Counted from the stretch's first letter, positions 1 to 8,946 are shown. The stretch is 64,000 bases of DNA from Phycisphaerae bacterium (GCA_030448225.1 JAUJNJ010000015.1:9102-73101), one strand, 5' to 3'. Numbers and translations: made by a program. Notes: generated from the sequence alone by a model not told the origin.

Positions 1-156
1 TCTTCGCGGCTTGCGGCAGGCCGTCGGCGCGAGGCCGGCACCGACGTACGCGGCGGGGAGGGCGTCGACGGCGGCGGCGGCGCCGCCGAGCAGGTTGACC
101 AATGTGTCGGTGTCGGCGCGGCTCGCCACGCCGTCGCGGTTGAGTTCCGTATCCAT
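1..156 (-). CDS. partial CDS, unknown product
   Basis: These are the first 52 codons of a gene that runs off the left edge, read leftwards from an ATG at 156. A GGGAAGG run about 8 bases before the ATG is a plausible ribosome binding site, and no stop interrupts the frame. The visible protein starts MDTELNRDGVASRADTDTLV and then turns Ala/Gly rich. No motif, signal peptide or membrane segment can be seen, and I do not recognise the family. Only the open frame, the start and the binding site support it. Confidence 0.4.
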   Translation of the reverse strand, partial: MDTELNRDGVASRADTDTLVNLLGGAAAAVDALPAAYVGAGLAPTACRKPRR

Positions 157-692
157 AAGGAGCCTTCCCAGCGTCTCAGGTGTCCAACGTCTCGCCCGCA
201 CGCGGGCCGGCGGCACACGCGCGTGGCGACCCGCGGACCCGACCCGAACGAGGCCGGCATCAACCGGCGAGTCGGCCGCCCGAAGTGCACGTCGCGGGCC
301 TGCCGAAACGGCGGCATTAAATCCGTGCCAATGGGCGGAGTCAAGCGAAGACTTTGAACTAAAATCCGCGCGCCGATTTGCCTTTAGGAGCCCGAGCACG
401 CGGCAGTAACGTCGCGCGTCCCACGATCCTGCCACACGCCAACAAGACGTCGCGCGTCGTGGCACGCGGGAGTGACGTCGGCCCGCGACGCGCCCGCCGA
501 TCGCCCGGGCGGCTCACGTCCATCATCCGCCGATCCCGTCGCGCGGCAGAACTGGACGGTCGATCCATGCATGGCAGACCGCACTCGAAGAAGGGGTGAG
601 GCACGGGGGTCTGCGAAGGGACGATTAGCATAGGGGACGGGTGGGAACGCGAAACCATACGGTTCCCGGGCGAGCGTGGCATCCCCGGCAGA
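157..692. other. gene-free stretch
   Basis: No gene or structured element is supported here. The open frames on both strands are Arg-rich, lack ribosome binding sites and run into the inverted repeat that follows. A short word, ACGTCGCGCGTC, occurs twice (near 410 and 460). Confidence 0.5.
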
Positions 693-789
693 GTCATCCC
701 GAGGGAGCGGAAGCGTCCCGACCCATCTCGGGACGGCGAAGACTCTCACCGGCCCGAGATGGGTCGTCGCTGTCGCTCCTCGGGATGAC
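693..789. repeat. 97-bp imperfect inverted repeat, GTCATCC family
   Basis: The element starts GTCATCCCGAGGGAGCG and ends CGCTCCTCGGGATGAC, and the inner parts (CGACCCATCTCGGG against CCCGAGATGGGTCG) also pair, so the whole unit can fold into one long hairpin. Related units lie at 869-947 and 42760-42856. No transposase is nearby. It looks like a short non-autonomous palindromic element. Confidence 0.7.
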
Positions 790-868
790 GCGGCCCTGTA
801 CATGCGATTGCTACGCCCGCCCTAAATGCGGCTCTAAGAGCTTCTAAAAGTACCGGTCCGCGAGAAAT

Positions 869-947
869 GTCATCCTGAGCGAAGCGAAGGATCCTCCCGT
901 GGTTCCTGCGACACCCGCGTGAGATCCTTCGCCGCGCTCAAAATGAC
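869..947. repeat. 79-bp inverted repeat, GTCATCC family
   Basis: The arms are GTCATCCTGAGCGAAGCGAAGGATC (given here by its ends GTCATCCTGAG and GAAGGATC) on the left and GATCCTTCG...AAATGAC on the right. The right arm contains the stop codon and last codons of copA, so the element has inserted at, or grown into, the 3' end of that gene. Confidence 0.65.
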
Positions 948-3649
948 AACTTGCCCACCCCGATTCTTTTATACGCCCTAAAGGTCCCGCGCGATGGGCA
1001 CTCCTGGTCTTCCGTTTTCGAGGCGTCAGCCTCCGTCTTCGTCGTCGCCCACTCCGTGCCTCGCCGCGGTTCGACCGCTTTCACCTCGAAGCCGCTCGGC
1101 TGCGGCTCGCCGATCTTTGCCCGGCGGAGCAGCAGCGCGTTGCCGATCACCGTCACGTCCGACAGCGCCATCGCGCCGGCGGCGATCAGCGGGTTGAGCA
1201 GGCCCAGGGCCGCCAGCGGGATGGCGATCACGTTGTAGATGAAGGCGAAGAACAGGTTCTGGCGGATCTTGGTCATCGTCGCGCGCGACAGCAGGATGGC
1301 CGACGCCACGCCGTGGAGCGAGCCGCTGACGAGCACGATGTCGCCGGTCTCCTTGGCCACGTCGGACCCCGAGCCGATCGCGATGCCGAGGTCGGCCGCC
1401 GCCAGGGCGGGCGCGTCGTTGATGCCGTCGCCGACCATCGCGACGCCGGTGGACCGCTTGCGGCCGCCGAACTCCTCCCGCACGTCCGCCTCGAGCGCGG
1501 CCGCGGACTGCTGAAGTTCGCGAATCGCGTCGGCCTTGCCGCCGGGCTTTACGTCGGCGCGGACGTCGGTGATGCCGACTTCTCGCGCGACCGCTTCGGC
1601 CGTCGCGCGGTTGTCGCCGGAGAGGAGCACGGTGCTCAGGTTCATGCGGTGCAAAGCCGCGATCGCCCGCGCGGAGTCGGGCTTCACCTCGTCCTCAAGC
1701 AGGATCACGCCGAGACGTCTTGGGTGCTCACCCGCCCGTTGGACCGCGACGTGTACAACGCTCTGTCCTGCGGCACGAAGTGTGGGGCCCTCCTTGAACC
1801 CCGGCCCCGTTGCGAGTTTCCGTTGACCGTTGCCTTCGATCCATTGGGTCGCTTCGGCGACGACTTGGAGTGGCCCGTCCGGCAACGGGGGCACACCCTG
1901 CATGTCCATGAACGATCCGCTCCCCACAAAGATGGTGCGCCCGAGGGCGACGCAGGTGACTCCCAGGCCCGGCTCGTTCTTGAAGTGCTCGATCAGTAAC
2001 TGACCGTAGGCGAGCCCCTCCGCATCCGCCTCGCGTACGATGGCTTTCGCCAACGGGTGTTCGCTGAACTGCTCCGCGGCGGCGGCCATCAGGAGGAGGT
2101 CGCCCGCCCCGTCGACGTCCGTCGCGTACACGCCGTCCACAACCGGCCTGCCCGTTGTGATCGTGCCGGTTTTGTCGAGCACGACCGTGTCGATCCGCTC
2201 CGCCTTCTGCAGCGCGTCGATGTCTCGGATCAGGATGCCCCGGCGGGCGCCGAGGCCGGTGCCGACCATCAGCGCCGCCGGCACGGCCAGCCCGAGCGCG
2301 CAGGGGCAGGCGATGATCAGCACGCTGCAGACGGCCTTGGCGATCATGCCCCAGGTGCGGGCGGCCTCCCAGTCGTGGGCGGCGCCCCAGGCGTACCAGC
2401 CGACGCCGGTGAGCAGCGCGATCCCCAGCACGACCGGCACGAAGATCGCCGCGATCCGGTCCGCCAGCTTCTGCACCGGCGGCTTGCTCGACTGCGCGCT
2501 CTCCACGAGCTTCACGATCTGCGCCAGCGCCGTCTCGCTGCCGATCTTCGTCACGCGGACGACGAGCCGGCCGTCGGCATTCAGAGTGCCGCCGATGACC
2601 GCGTCGCCCGGCACGCGCGTCACCGGCAGCGGTTCGCCGCTGATCATCGATTCGTCCACGCTCGACCGCCCGTCCACGACCACGCCGTCGACCGGCACGC
2701 GGTCGCCCGGCCGCACGAGGACGCGGTCGCCGAGCTGAAGTTCGGCGACGGGAACCTCGGTGAAAGGAGCGGGGGGTGGAGAGTGCGGGGTGGGGAGTAA
2801 CGGCAGAGCGATGCCCGAGTTCTCCTTACTCCCCACGCTCCACTCCCCACTCTCCACTCCTTCATTCGCACGCAGCGCCACCGCGGGGGCGAGGTTCAGC
2901 AACTGCCGGATCGCGCTGCCGGCGGCCTCGCGGGCGCGGGCTTCGAGCCAGTGGCCGAGGCTGATGAGCGCGAGCAGGCCGGTGGCCTCCATGAAGTAGA
3001 GGTCGGGGAGCGTGCCCCACGTGCCCAGCAGGTAGCCCCCGAAGGCGACGAGGCTGTACAGATAAGCGACGGTCGCGCCCATCGAGATGAGCGTGTCCAT
3101 GTTGCTCGTGCCGCGCCGCAGCGCGCCCCACGCGCTGCGGTAGAACGCGCCGCCGACCAGCAGCAGGGCGGTCGTGCTCGTCGCCAGCGCGAGCCACTCC
3201 ATCCATAGCGCCGAGCCGGTGCGGTGCCCGGCGTGGGCGTCGTGGCCGTCGGAAAGGAGCCACAGCGTCCAGTGCGTGAGTTCGAGCGGGAACCAGAGCA
3301 CCACGCCGATGATCGCCCGGCGGCACCACGCGCGGGCGTGGGCCCGCTGCGACTGGAGGCGTTCCTCCTCCACGTTGCCCGCCGCGATGCCCGGCGTCTC
3401 GGGGGCGCTCACGTACCCCGCGGCGGTGATGGCGCTCGCGATCTTCGACGGGTCGGCGGACGCCGGGTCGTACGTCACCGTGGCCCGGCCGCGCGCCAGG
3501 CTCACCGACGCCGCCTTCACGCCCGGCACCGCCTTCGCGGCGTGCTCGACGTGCGCGACGCACGACGCGCAGTCCATCCCCTGCACGCTCAGCGAGATCT
3601 CGCACGCGTCGGCGGCCGGGCTTTCCGTTACGGTTGCAACTGAGCTCAT
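938..3649 (-). CDS. copA: copper-translocating P1B-type ATPase
   Basis: An ATP-driven exporter that moves Cu(I) across the inner membrane, 903 residues. An N-terminal metal-binding domain carries GMDCASC (Cys27 and Cys30). It is followed by paired membrane helices, the actuator loop (SGEP), the ion-binding CPC in a helix near residue 447, the phosphorylation site DKTGT near 492, SEHPLAKA, and GDGINDAP near 741. The chosen ATG at 3649 has GGAGGAG just upstream; a longer open frame upstream is Arg-rich and unlikely. Two stretches are unusual. About 32 residues near 263-295 come from a low-complexity palindrome (2765-2860), and about 20 extra residues lie before the sequence VVHVAV. The last codons lie in a dispersed repeat. 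It is the last gene of the csoR-copZ-copA operon. The family is certain; Cu specificity follows from CPC and the neighbours. Confidence 0.95.
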   Translation of the reverse strand: MSSVATVTESPAADACEISLSVQGMDCASCVAHVEHAAKAVPGVKAASVSLARGRATVTYDPASADPSKIASAITAAGYVSAPETPGIAAGNVEEERLQSQRAHARAWCRRAIIGVVLWFPLELTHWTLWLLSDGHDAHAGHRTGSALWMEWLALATSTTALLLVGGAFYRSAWGALRRGTSNMDTLISMGATVAYLYSLVAFGGYLLGTWGTLPDLYFMEATGLLALISLGHWLEARAREAAGSAIRQLLNLAPAVALRANEGVESGEWSVGSKENSGIALPLLPTPHSPPPAPFTEVPVAELQLGDRVLVRPGDRVPVDGVVVDGRSSVDESMISGEPLPVTRVPGDAVIGGTLNADGRLVVRVTKIGSETALAQIVKLVESAQSSKPPVQKLADRIAAIFVPVVLGIALLTGVGWYAWGAAHDWEAARTWGMIAKAVCSVLIIACPCALGLAVPAALMVGTGLGARRGILIRDIDALQKAERIDTVVLDKTGTITTGRPVVDGVYATDVDGAGDLLLMAAAAEQFSEHPLAKAIVREADAEGLAYGQLLIEHFKNEPGLGVTCVALGRTIFVGSGSFMDMQGVPPLPDGPLQVVAEATQWIEGNGQRKLATGPGFKEGPTLRAAGQSVVHVAVQRAGEHPRRLGVILLEDEVKPDSARAIAALHRMNLSTVLLSGDNRATAEAVAREVGITDVRADVKPGGKADAIRELQQSAAALEADVREEFGGRKRSTGVAMVGDGINDAPALAAADLGIAIGSGSDVAKETGDIVLVSGSLHGVASAILLSRATMTKIRQNLFFAFIYNVIAIPLAALGLLNPLIAAGAMALSDVTVIGNALLLRRAKIGEPQPSGFEVKAVEPRRGTEWATTKTEADASKTEDQECPSRGTFRAYKRIGVGKLSF
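2765..2860. repeat. low-complexity palindrome inside copA
   Basis: The left arm (GGTGGAGAGTG...GGGGAGTAA) is the inverse of the right arm (TTACTCCCCAC...CACTCTCCACTCC), with about 25 bases between. The words are the same kind as the intergenic palindromes at 24604, 25050 and 38379. It is read in frame by copA between membrane helices and the actuator domain. Confidence 0.75.
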
Positions 3650-3696
3650 GACGCTCCTCCGTCCTCGCGCGGCGGCCGAATACCGGCCGCCACGTC

Positions 3697-3924
3697 TCAT
3701 GCGACCGACGCCACGCCGTAGCCGGCGCGCTTCACCGCCTCGGCGAGCGCCGCGGCGGGGGTGGCTTCGTCGCTGACGACGGTCACCCGCCCGGTGGTCA
3801 GGTCCACCGACACGTCCTGTACGCCCGCCTCGGCGCCGACCGAGTTCTTCACCCGCCCGGCGCACTTCTGGCAGCTCATCCCCCGGGCCTCGATCGTCGT
3901 GGTCTTCGTGGTTGCTTGCGACAT
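3697..3924 (-). CDS. copZ: CopZ-like copper chaperone
   Basis: A 75-residue cytosolic heavy-metal-associated domain that hands Cu(I) to the ATPase. The metal-binding loop is GMSCQKC (Cys18 and Cys21), followed by the usual beta-alpha-beta pattern ending KRAGYGV, the full length expected for a lone HMA domain. The ATG at 3924 is preferred because AAAGGAG lies 7 bases upstream; a GTG one codon earlier is too close to it. It lies 38 bases downstream of csoR and 47 bases upstream of copA in the same direction, so the three are very probably co-transcribed under the CsoR-type operator. Confidence 0.92.
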   Translation of the reverse strand: MSQATTKTTTIEARGMSCQKCAGRVKNSVGAEAGVQDVSVDLTTGRVTVVSDEATPAAALAEAVKRAGYGVASVA

Positions 3925-3961
3925 CACGTTGCTCCTTTCGCGTTCGATGTTGTCTTGTTCC

Positions 3962-4270
3962 TCACCGCAGGAACCGGCCGAGCGACACGCGCACCTCGTT
4001 CTTCAACTCGTCGAGGTTCTTGCCCGCCGCCTCCGGGTGGGGCGCGGCGTTGGCGTGGCCGGACACGCAGTGGACCATGTGGTCGGTCAGCACCTCCACG
4101 CCCACCGCGTCGAGCGCGGAGCGGAGGGCGGCGATCTGCGTGAGGATGTCGGCGCAGTAGCGGTTCTCGTCGACCATCCGCTGTAGCCCGGCCACCTGCC
4201 CGGCGATCCGCTTGAGGCGGTTTGCGAGCTTCGTGCGGTCCGGTCCGTGCGGGGGAGCGATCGGTTCCAT
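3962..4270 (-). CDS. csoR: CsoR-family copper-sensing repressor
   Basis: A 102-residue all-helical repressor that releases its operator when it binds Cu(I). The diagnostic ligand set is present: Cys39, His64 and Cys68, the last two as HMVHC. The DUF156 core starts at LANRLKRIAGQ. The start at 4270 is chosen because the promoter boxes place the transcript start at about that base, giving a leaderless message; an in-frame ATG at 4276 is the alternative. It heads the operon with copZ and copA and should repress all three. FrmR/RcnR-like members are related, but the C-H-C set and the neighbours make copper the best call. Confidence 0.92.
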   Translation of the reverse strand: MEPIAPPHGPDRTKLANRLKRIAGQVAGLQRMVDENRYCADILTQIAALRSALDAVGVEVLTDHMVHCVSGHANAAPHPEAAGKNLDELKNEVRVSLGRFLR

Positions 4271-4276
4271 GCACAT

Positions 4277-4305
4277 ATAGTATACCCCGTGGGGGTATCC
4301 GTCAA
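4277..4305 (-). promoter_or_regulatory. csoR operon promoter with CsoR-type operator
   Basis: On the minus strand a -35 box TTGACG (4305-4300), a 17-base spacer and a -10 box TACTAT (4282-4277) are seen. The near-perfect palindrome TATACCCCGTGGGGGTAT (4281-4298) fills the spacer and matches the G/C-flanked palindromes bound by CsoR proteins. Repressor bound here would block polymerase directly. The expected transcript start coincides with the csoR ATG. Confidence 0.8.
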
Positions 4306-4411
4306 GCCTGAAAAACGGCCCCGGCTGCTTGCCTCTGCCGGGGGATGGTACCGAGGGACTGCCGGGCGCTGGAGCACGGCGGGAATGGTATAGCGACTCG
4401 TTCGCTCGGAA

Positions 4412-4433
4412 CCGTGGGAGCACGCTCCCACGG
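4412..4433. terminator. hairpin after the PEP-CTERM gene
   Basis: CCGTGGGAGC and GCTCCCACGG form a 10-bp perfect stem with almost no loop, 12 bases past the stop codon of the leftward gene. There is no clear T run, so it may be a rho-dependent or mRNA-protecting hairpin. Confidence 0.45.
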
Positions 4434-4444
4434 CGTTCGTGGTG

Positions 4445-5698
4445 CTACACGGTTAGACGCGTCGACTGGCTTGCTCGTGACGTGCGCCGCCGGCGCAGCG
4501 AGACGAACGCGAGGCCGACGAGCGCGAGGACGCCCGTCCCCGGCTCGGGGACGGCGGCGAACGTGTAGGCGAACAGTTCGTACCCGCCGGTCGAGCTGCC
4601 GAAGCCGTTGACCTCGAAGTAGTACAGGCCGGCCGTGGGCAGGATCAGGTCGATCAGCGTCGCCTCGCCGGACTCGAACTCGTCGTCGCTGACGGCGGGG
4701 GTGCCGTAGTAGTTCACCGGACTCCCCGTCGCGTCGCGCACGGTGAGGATGCCGTCGAGGTTGCTGAGGCGCGGCGAGGGCAGCGTCATCGTGAGCAGGC
4801 TGACCTCGAGCAGGCCGGCGGGCGCGAGGACCGAGTAGAAGTCGTCCTCGCCGGCGACCGAGATCGAGCCGGTGACGGCGACCGCGTCGACGTCGAACGT
4901 CTTGCCGTAGTCCTGCGACCCCGGGCGGAGCGTGTTGGGGACGTCCAGGTCGTTCAGCGTGAGGGGCTGGGCGGCGACGGTCGAGCTGTTCCCGCCCGTG
5001 CCGGTGACGACGTTCGGCGTCTCGTTGAACGCGAGCTTCACCGCCTCGCGCGCGCCGAAGCTCACGGGGCCGGTCGCCTGGTCGAGCGTCTGGCCGACCG
5101 ACGCGGGGCTGGCCATCAGGTTGCGCCCGGACTCGGTGGCGTTCGTCGGCCCGGGGTAGTCCGGCGTGTACGGGGCGGGTCCCGGGCGCGGCGTGGTGAT
5201 GCCGGACCCGATCGGCCCGTACGAGTCGCCGTGCCGCAGTCCCTGCAGGTGCCCCAGCTCGTGGGCGCCGACGAACGACGCCAGCGCCACGTGGTTCGCG
5301 CTCGTCGACGGCGGCTGGTTGAAGCCGCCGAGGAGGCTGCCGACGTTCACGCGGGCGGTGTCGGTCTTGATCAGGTTGCGGAAGTCGATCGTCTGCGCCT
5401 GCCCGCCGACGAGCGCGCCGCCGCTGTAGCTCGTCGGCGCGTTGAACGTGACGGTCGAGAACGGCCCCGCCGCCGGCGGCGTCAGCGTGAAGCTGAAGTC
5501 GAACGCGTCGTAATACCCGTCGATGACCGTGCGGATCTGGCTTTGCTCGCTGCTCGTGTAGACGTGGGTGGACGAGCCGTTGCCGGGGTGGCTGGCGAAG
5601 TCCAGGTACACCTGCTGCGTCGCGCCCGCGGACGATGCGACAAATCCGCTGGCGAACACCGCGCCGAACAGGAGCGGCCGAGACATGACGTGCTTCAT
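4445..5698 (-). CDS. exported metzincin-like metalloprotease with PEP-CTERM anchor
   Basis: A 417-residue secreted protein. The N-terminus MKHVMSRPLLFGAVFASGFV is a signal peptide. Near residue 146 the sequence HELGHLQGLRHGD fits the metzincin zinc motif HExxHxxGxxHxD, and NLMASP downstream could be the Met-turn. A DVDAV...EDDFYSV section resembles pre-peptidase C-terminal domains. The C-terminus has VPEPGTG, a hydrophobic helix and a run of arginines, the PEP-CTERM signal handled by exosortase. The ATG at 5698 has GGGGGA upstream. It stands alone, with a hairpin after its stop. The enzymatic role is inferred from the motif; the substrate is unknown. Confidence 0.85.
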   Translation of the reverse strand: MKHVMSRPLLFGAVFASGFVASSAGATQQVYLDFASHPGNGSSTHVYTSSEQSQIRTVIDGYYDAFDFSFTLTPPAAGPFSTVTFNAPTSYSGGALVGGQAQTIDFRNLIKTDTARVNVGSLLGGFNQPPSTSANHVALASFVGAHELGHLQGLRHGDSYGPIGSGITTPRPGPAPYTPDYPGPTNATESGRNLMASPASVGQTLDQATGPVSFGAREAVKLAFNETPNVVTGTGGNSSTVAAQPLTLNDLDVPNTLRPGSQDYGKTFDVDAVAVTGSISVAGEDDFYSVLAPAGLLEVSLLTMTLPSPRLSNLDGILTVRDATGSPVNYYGTPAVSDDEFESGEATLIDLILPTAGLYYFEVNGFGSSTGGYELFAYTFAAVPEPGTGVLALVGLAFVSLRRRRTSRASQSTRLTV

Positions 5699-6081
5699 GA
5701 CTTCCCCCGATGCCAACCACGCCCGTTGGACTCCCCGCGGGGAGATTTCCCCAGCCGGCAAACGCCGGATCGTGTCCGAAACCGCAAGGATGTGACGGCT
5801 GGCCCGGGGAGAGCCTACCGGCCGAGGCGGGCCGTCGCAATGAGGTTGGGCCAATTCGGCTCCGCGAGGCGGAAGTTCTTCAATGCGGTCGCCCGCCCGG
5901 TCCCGATCACTCCACCGTCCGGACGTTGCCGATATTGGTCCGTCCGCATGGACGGCGTGGCGGGCGCTCGCGGTGTCGCCGCATTCCGGCCCGCAACCAC
6001 GCGGGAAGCGATTCGGCTTCGATAGTTCGACACCAGCGGGGGCGCGGACGAGACGCAATGGAGCCGGGGCGTGCGGAACGA
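5699..6081. other. gene-free stretch
   Basis: This is the upstream region of the PEP-CTERM gene and the downstream region of the ferredoxin gene. I see no credible coding frame. Promoters are likely but none stands out. Confidence 0.4.
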
Positions 6082-6114
6082 CCGCGGGCCGCGTCGATGA
6101 GACGCGGCCCGCGG
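6082..6114. terminator. hairpin downstream of ferredoxin
   Basis: CCGCGGGCCGCGTC (6082-6095) and GACGCGGCCCGCGG (6101-6114) form a perfect 14-bp stem around the loop GATGA. It lies 34 bases beyond the ferredoxin stop on the minus strand. The following bases are only weakly T-rich. Confidence 0.5.
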
Positions 6115-6147
6115 CGCGGTGGATCGGTTGGGCGGAGCGCCGGGGCG

Positions 6148-6457
6148 CTACTTCTTATAGTATGCGGTGTTCTTCTCGATGAACGACGCCCACTCGGCCG
6201 GCAGGTCTTCCTGGGGGAAGATGGCCGTCACCGGGCACTCGTCGACGCAGAGGCCGCAGTCGATGCAGGATGGCCGTCACCGGGCACTCGTCGACGCAGA
6301 GGCCGCAGTCGATGCAGGTGTCGGGGTCGATGTAGAGCATCTCGGCCGCCTCGAAGTCCGGCTCGTCCTTCGTCGGGTGGATGCAGTCGACCGGGCAGAC
6401 CGCGACGCAGGCGGTATCCTTCGTTCCGATGCAGGGTTGCGCGATAAAGTGTGACAT
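6148..6457 (-). CDS. ferredoxin, 7Fe/8Fe type, frameshifted by a duplication
   Basis: A small cytoplasmic electron carrier. The N-terminus MSHFIAQPCIGTKDTACVAV and the following CPVDCIHP give the first cluster ligands, and CIDCGLCVDECP gives the second. A 49-bp segment (6220-6268) is repeated exactly in tandem at 6269-6317. As the sequence stands this throws the reading frame and appends an unrelated tail that stops at 6155. If one copy is removed, the protein is 86 residues and ends IEKNTAYYKK at 6148, the length expected for this family. GAGGAGA precedes the ATG at 6457. Either the duplication is real and the gene is damaged, or it is an assembly artefact. Confidence 0.85.
6220..6317. repeat. 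49-bp exact tandem duplication
   Basis: Copy 1 is 6220-6268 and copy 2 is 6269-6317. Both begin GATGGCCGTCACC and end CAGTCGATGCAG. The unit length is not a multiple of three, so it disrupts the ferredoxin frame. Confidence 0.95.
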
Positions 6458-6561
6458 CGTGGGCAGATCTCCTCAGGAGCGGGAGTATAGCGGGAGGGCG
6501 GGCGGTCGGTCCAGTCGGGGAAATAGCCGCTCGCGGCTTAACGCACCCTCGGCTCGGCGAA

Positions 6562-6615
6562 GGACCAATGACCAGGCCCCAATGACCAACAAATGACCAA
6601 GTCCTAATGACCAAG
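6562..6615. repeat. single arm of CCAATGA tandem-word repeat
   Basis: The words GACCAATGACCA, CCCCAATGACCAACAAATGA and CCTAATGACCAAG follow one another. The same string occurs at 29312-29367, and inverted at 29573-29628. Here only one arm is found. Confidence 0.7.
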
Positions 6616-6757
6616 AGCGCTCGCGGGCGGTCTCCGCTGGTGGGTCACCATTCCTGTGGTAACGAGGGCGCTCTCCCTCCCCTCAGCAGCGTGCTGGAAG
6701 AAAGGGAGAGGGCGACGCCCGCCCACGTGCCGCCGATGATTGGTGCGGCGCCGGTGC

Positions 6758-8392
6758 CTACTCCGGGATGAGCGAGGTGCCGGTCATCTCGTGTGGCTTG
6801 GGCAGGCCCATCAGGTGAAGCAGCGTCGGCGCGACGTCGGCGAGGCGGCCGCCCTCGCGGAGCGTCTTCCCGCGGAAGCGGTCGTCGACGACGATGAGTT
6901 CCACCGGGTAGGTCGTGTGGGCGGTGTGGGGGCCGCCGGTGTCGGGGTCGATCATCTGCTCGCAGTTGCCGTGGTCGGCCGTCACGACCGCCGCGCCGCC
7001 CTGGCGCTGCACGGCGTCGAGGATGCGCCCGACGCAGGCGTCCACGTGCTCGACCGCCTTCACCGCCGCGTCGAGCACGCCGGTGTGGCCGACCATGTCG
7101 CCGTTGGCGAAGTTCACCACCACCAAATCGTATTGCCCGCTCTCCACCCGCCGGACCGTCTCGTCGGTGATGCCGTACGCGCTCATCTCCGGCTTCTGGT
7201 CGTACGTGCTGACGTCGGTCGGGCTCGGGATGATCTGCCGGTCCTCGCCGGGGAACGGGTCGTTGCGGTAGTCGTTGAAGAAGAACGTGACGTGCGGGAA
7301 CTTCTCCGTTTCGGCGCAGCGGAATTGCTTCAGCCCCTGGTCGGCCAAGTACTCGCCGAGCGTGTTCTTCATCTTCGGCGGCTTGGGGTAGGCCACGCGC
7401 ACCGGCAGGCCCTGCTCGTAGGCGGTGAGCGTGACGTAGGTGAGGTCGAGCTTCGGGCCGCGGTCGAAGCCGTCGAACGTGCCGAGGACGAACGCCTTGG
7501 TCAGCTCGCGCGGGCGGTCGCCGCGGTAGTTGTAGAAGAGGACGGAGTCGTGATTCTTGACGGTGACGGGGCCCGTGGTGGTGCCCGCGTCGCGGCCCGC
7601 GCCCGGACCCGCGGCGGAGCCGCTGGGCTCTCGGTGGCCGCCGGTGATGATCGAGGGGGTGACGAACTCGTCGCCCGACATGTTCGGTTCGGTGGGGTTC
7701 GCGTAGTAGTGCTGGACCGCCTCCTCCGCGGTCGCGAAGCGGGGGCCCTCGCCGAAGGCGATCGCGCGGTAGGCCTTCTCGACGCGCGGCCAGCGGTTGT
7801 CGCGGTCCATCGCGTAGTACCGGCCGCTGACGGTCGCCACCCGGCCGACGCCGATCTCGCGCATCTTCGCCTCGACCTCGCGGAGGTACCCGAGCCCGGA
7901 GTTGGGCGAGGTGTCGCGGCCGTCGGTGAACGCGTGGAGGTGGACGCGCGTCAGCCCGCGGCGGCGGCAGAGTTCGAGGCAGCCGTAGAGGTGCTCGAGC
8001 AGGCCGTGCACGCCGGCGTCGCTGACGATCCCGAACAGGTGCAGGTCGCTGCTCTTCTCCAGGGCGTTGTTCACGGCGACGTTCAGCTCGGGGTTGTCGT
8101 AGAACTCGCCGGTGCGGATCGCCTTGGTGATGCGCACCGACTCTTGATCCACGATGCGTCCCGCGCCGATGTTCTGGTGCCCGACCTCGCTGTTGCCCAT
8201 CGTGTTCTCGGGCAGGCCGACGTCGAAGCCGCTGGTCCGGATCAGCGTGCTGGGGTAGTCGGCCATGAGGCGGTCGGCGACCGGGTGGCGGGCGAGCAGG
8301 ACGGCGTTGGCGCGGTCCCACCGGGGGAACGGGTTCTTGCCCCAGCCGTCGCGAATGATCAGGGCCACCGGGCGCTTCGAGGGGGTCGGCAC
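6758..8392 (-). CDS. gpmI: 2,3-bisphosphoglycerate-independent phosphoglycerate mutase
   Basis: A glycolytic enzyme that interconverts 3- and 2-phosphoglycerate with two Mn ions, 544 residues and cytoplasmic. Key residues are visible: Asp15 in IIRDGWG, the phosphorylated Ser68 in MGNSEVGHQN, HAFTDGRDTSP, YNYRGDRPREL, NFANGDMVGHTG and TADHGNCE. The start is a GTG at 8392, with AAAGGA about 8 bases upstream; the open frame continues further upstream only through Arg-rich low-complexity DNA. A Gly/Ala/Thr-rich insertion (SGSAAGPGAGRDAGTTTG) sits before the phosphatase-fold segment. The gene is monocistronic as far as can be seen. A very long open frame on the opposite strand is only its high-GC shadow. 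Confidence 0.95.
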   Translation of the reverse strand: MPTPSKRPVALIIRDGWGKNPFPRWDRANAVLLARHPVADRLMADYPSTLIRTSGFDVGLPENTMGNSEVGHQNIGAGRIVDQESVRITKAIRTGEFYDNPELNVAVNNALEKSSDLHLFGIVSDAGVHGLLEHLYGCLELCRRRGLTRVHLHAFTDGRDTSPNSGLGYLREVEAKMREIGVGRVATVSGRYYAMDRDNRWPRVEKAYRAIAFGEGPRFATAEEAVQHYYANPTEPNMSGDEFVTPSIITGGHREPSGSAAGPGAGRDAGTTTGPVTVKNHDSVLFYNYRGDRPRELTKAFVLGTFDGFDRGPKLDLTYVTLTAYEQGLPVRVAYPKPPKMKNTLGEYLADQGLKQFRCAETEKFPHVTFFFNDYRNDPFPGEDRQIIPSPTDVSTYDQKPEMSAYGITDETVRRVESGQYDLVVVNFANGDMVGHTGVLDAAVKAVEHVDACVGRILDAVQRQGGAAVVTADHGNCEQMIDPDTGGPHTAHTTYPVELIVVDDRFRGKTLREGGRLADVAPTLLHLMGLPKPHEMTGTSLIPE

Positions 8393-8689
8393 GTTCGATT
8401 CCTTTCGGTAAATGCAGGCGGGGATGATACGCGCCGGCCGCGCGATGTCACACCGCGCGCGCGAACCGGGCGCGGGCCGCGACGCGCCTCCGGCGGCGGC
8501 GGCCGGGACGGCGCGCGGCGAGTGGAAGCGGCGGGCGCGCGGCGACGAGCGGATGGCCGCGCGACGACGACGAGCGCGCGCGCGTCGCGCTCGGGATCCT
8601 CCCGATCGGCGGCTCCGACGACGGCCCGACGGCGCGCGAAAAACGCGCGCCATCCAATGTCAAAAAGTAATAGCAGCCGAAAAAAAACA

Positions 8690-8717
8690 TTGACTGAAAA
8701 TTTCGCGCCCGTAAATT
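8690..8717 (+). promoter_or_regulatory. promoter of the AKKAPAKK peptide gene
   Basis: TTGACT (8690-8695), a 16-base spacer and TAAATT (8712-8717) lie in an unusually A-rich patch, 28 bases before the ATG of the small gene at 8746. Confidence 0.65.
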
Positions 8718-8745
8718 CGCCCGTCAAGAAAGGAGGACAAGCGCC

Positions 8746-8832
8746 ATGGCAACGAAGAAAGCTCCTGCTAAGAAGGCCGCTGCGGCTAAGAAGCCCGCGG
8801 CGAAGAAGGCTACGACCAAGACGAAGAAGTAA
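8746..8832 (+). CDS. 28-residue Lys/Ala-rich histone-H1-like peptide
   Basis: A very short gene encoding MATKKAPAKKAAAAKKPAAK followed by KATTKTKK. Support is strong for its size: a perfect AAAGGAGGA ribosome binding site 8 bases upstream, a good promoter at 8690-8717, and an intrinsic terminator at 8947-8987. The product is only Lys, Ala, Pro and Thr after the first Met, like the C-terminal tails of histone H1 or of bacterial Hc1/AlgP-type proteins, but without any folded domain. It probably binds DNA or RNA non-specifically. Full-length H1-like proteins are much longer, so this is either a stand-alone tail peptide or the remnant of one. The function is inferred from composition only. Confidence 0.75.
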   Translation: MATKKAPAKKAAAAKKPAAKKATTKTKK

Positions 8833-8946
8833 ATTCTTCTTCGCATCCGGTCGCGCGTGGCGAAAAGTCGACCGAAGGTCGGAACCGGTTCGAACGACAA
8901 ACCTCTTACGTTTTGGGCCTTGGCTCCAACTTAGGCCGCGAGACAC

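Noticed and set aside
384..803. 139-codon leftward frame and overlapping rightward frames
   Set aside because: They run through the 693-789 inverted repeat, lack binding sites and have random Arg/Pro-rich composition.
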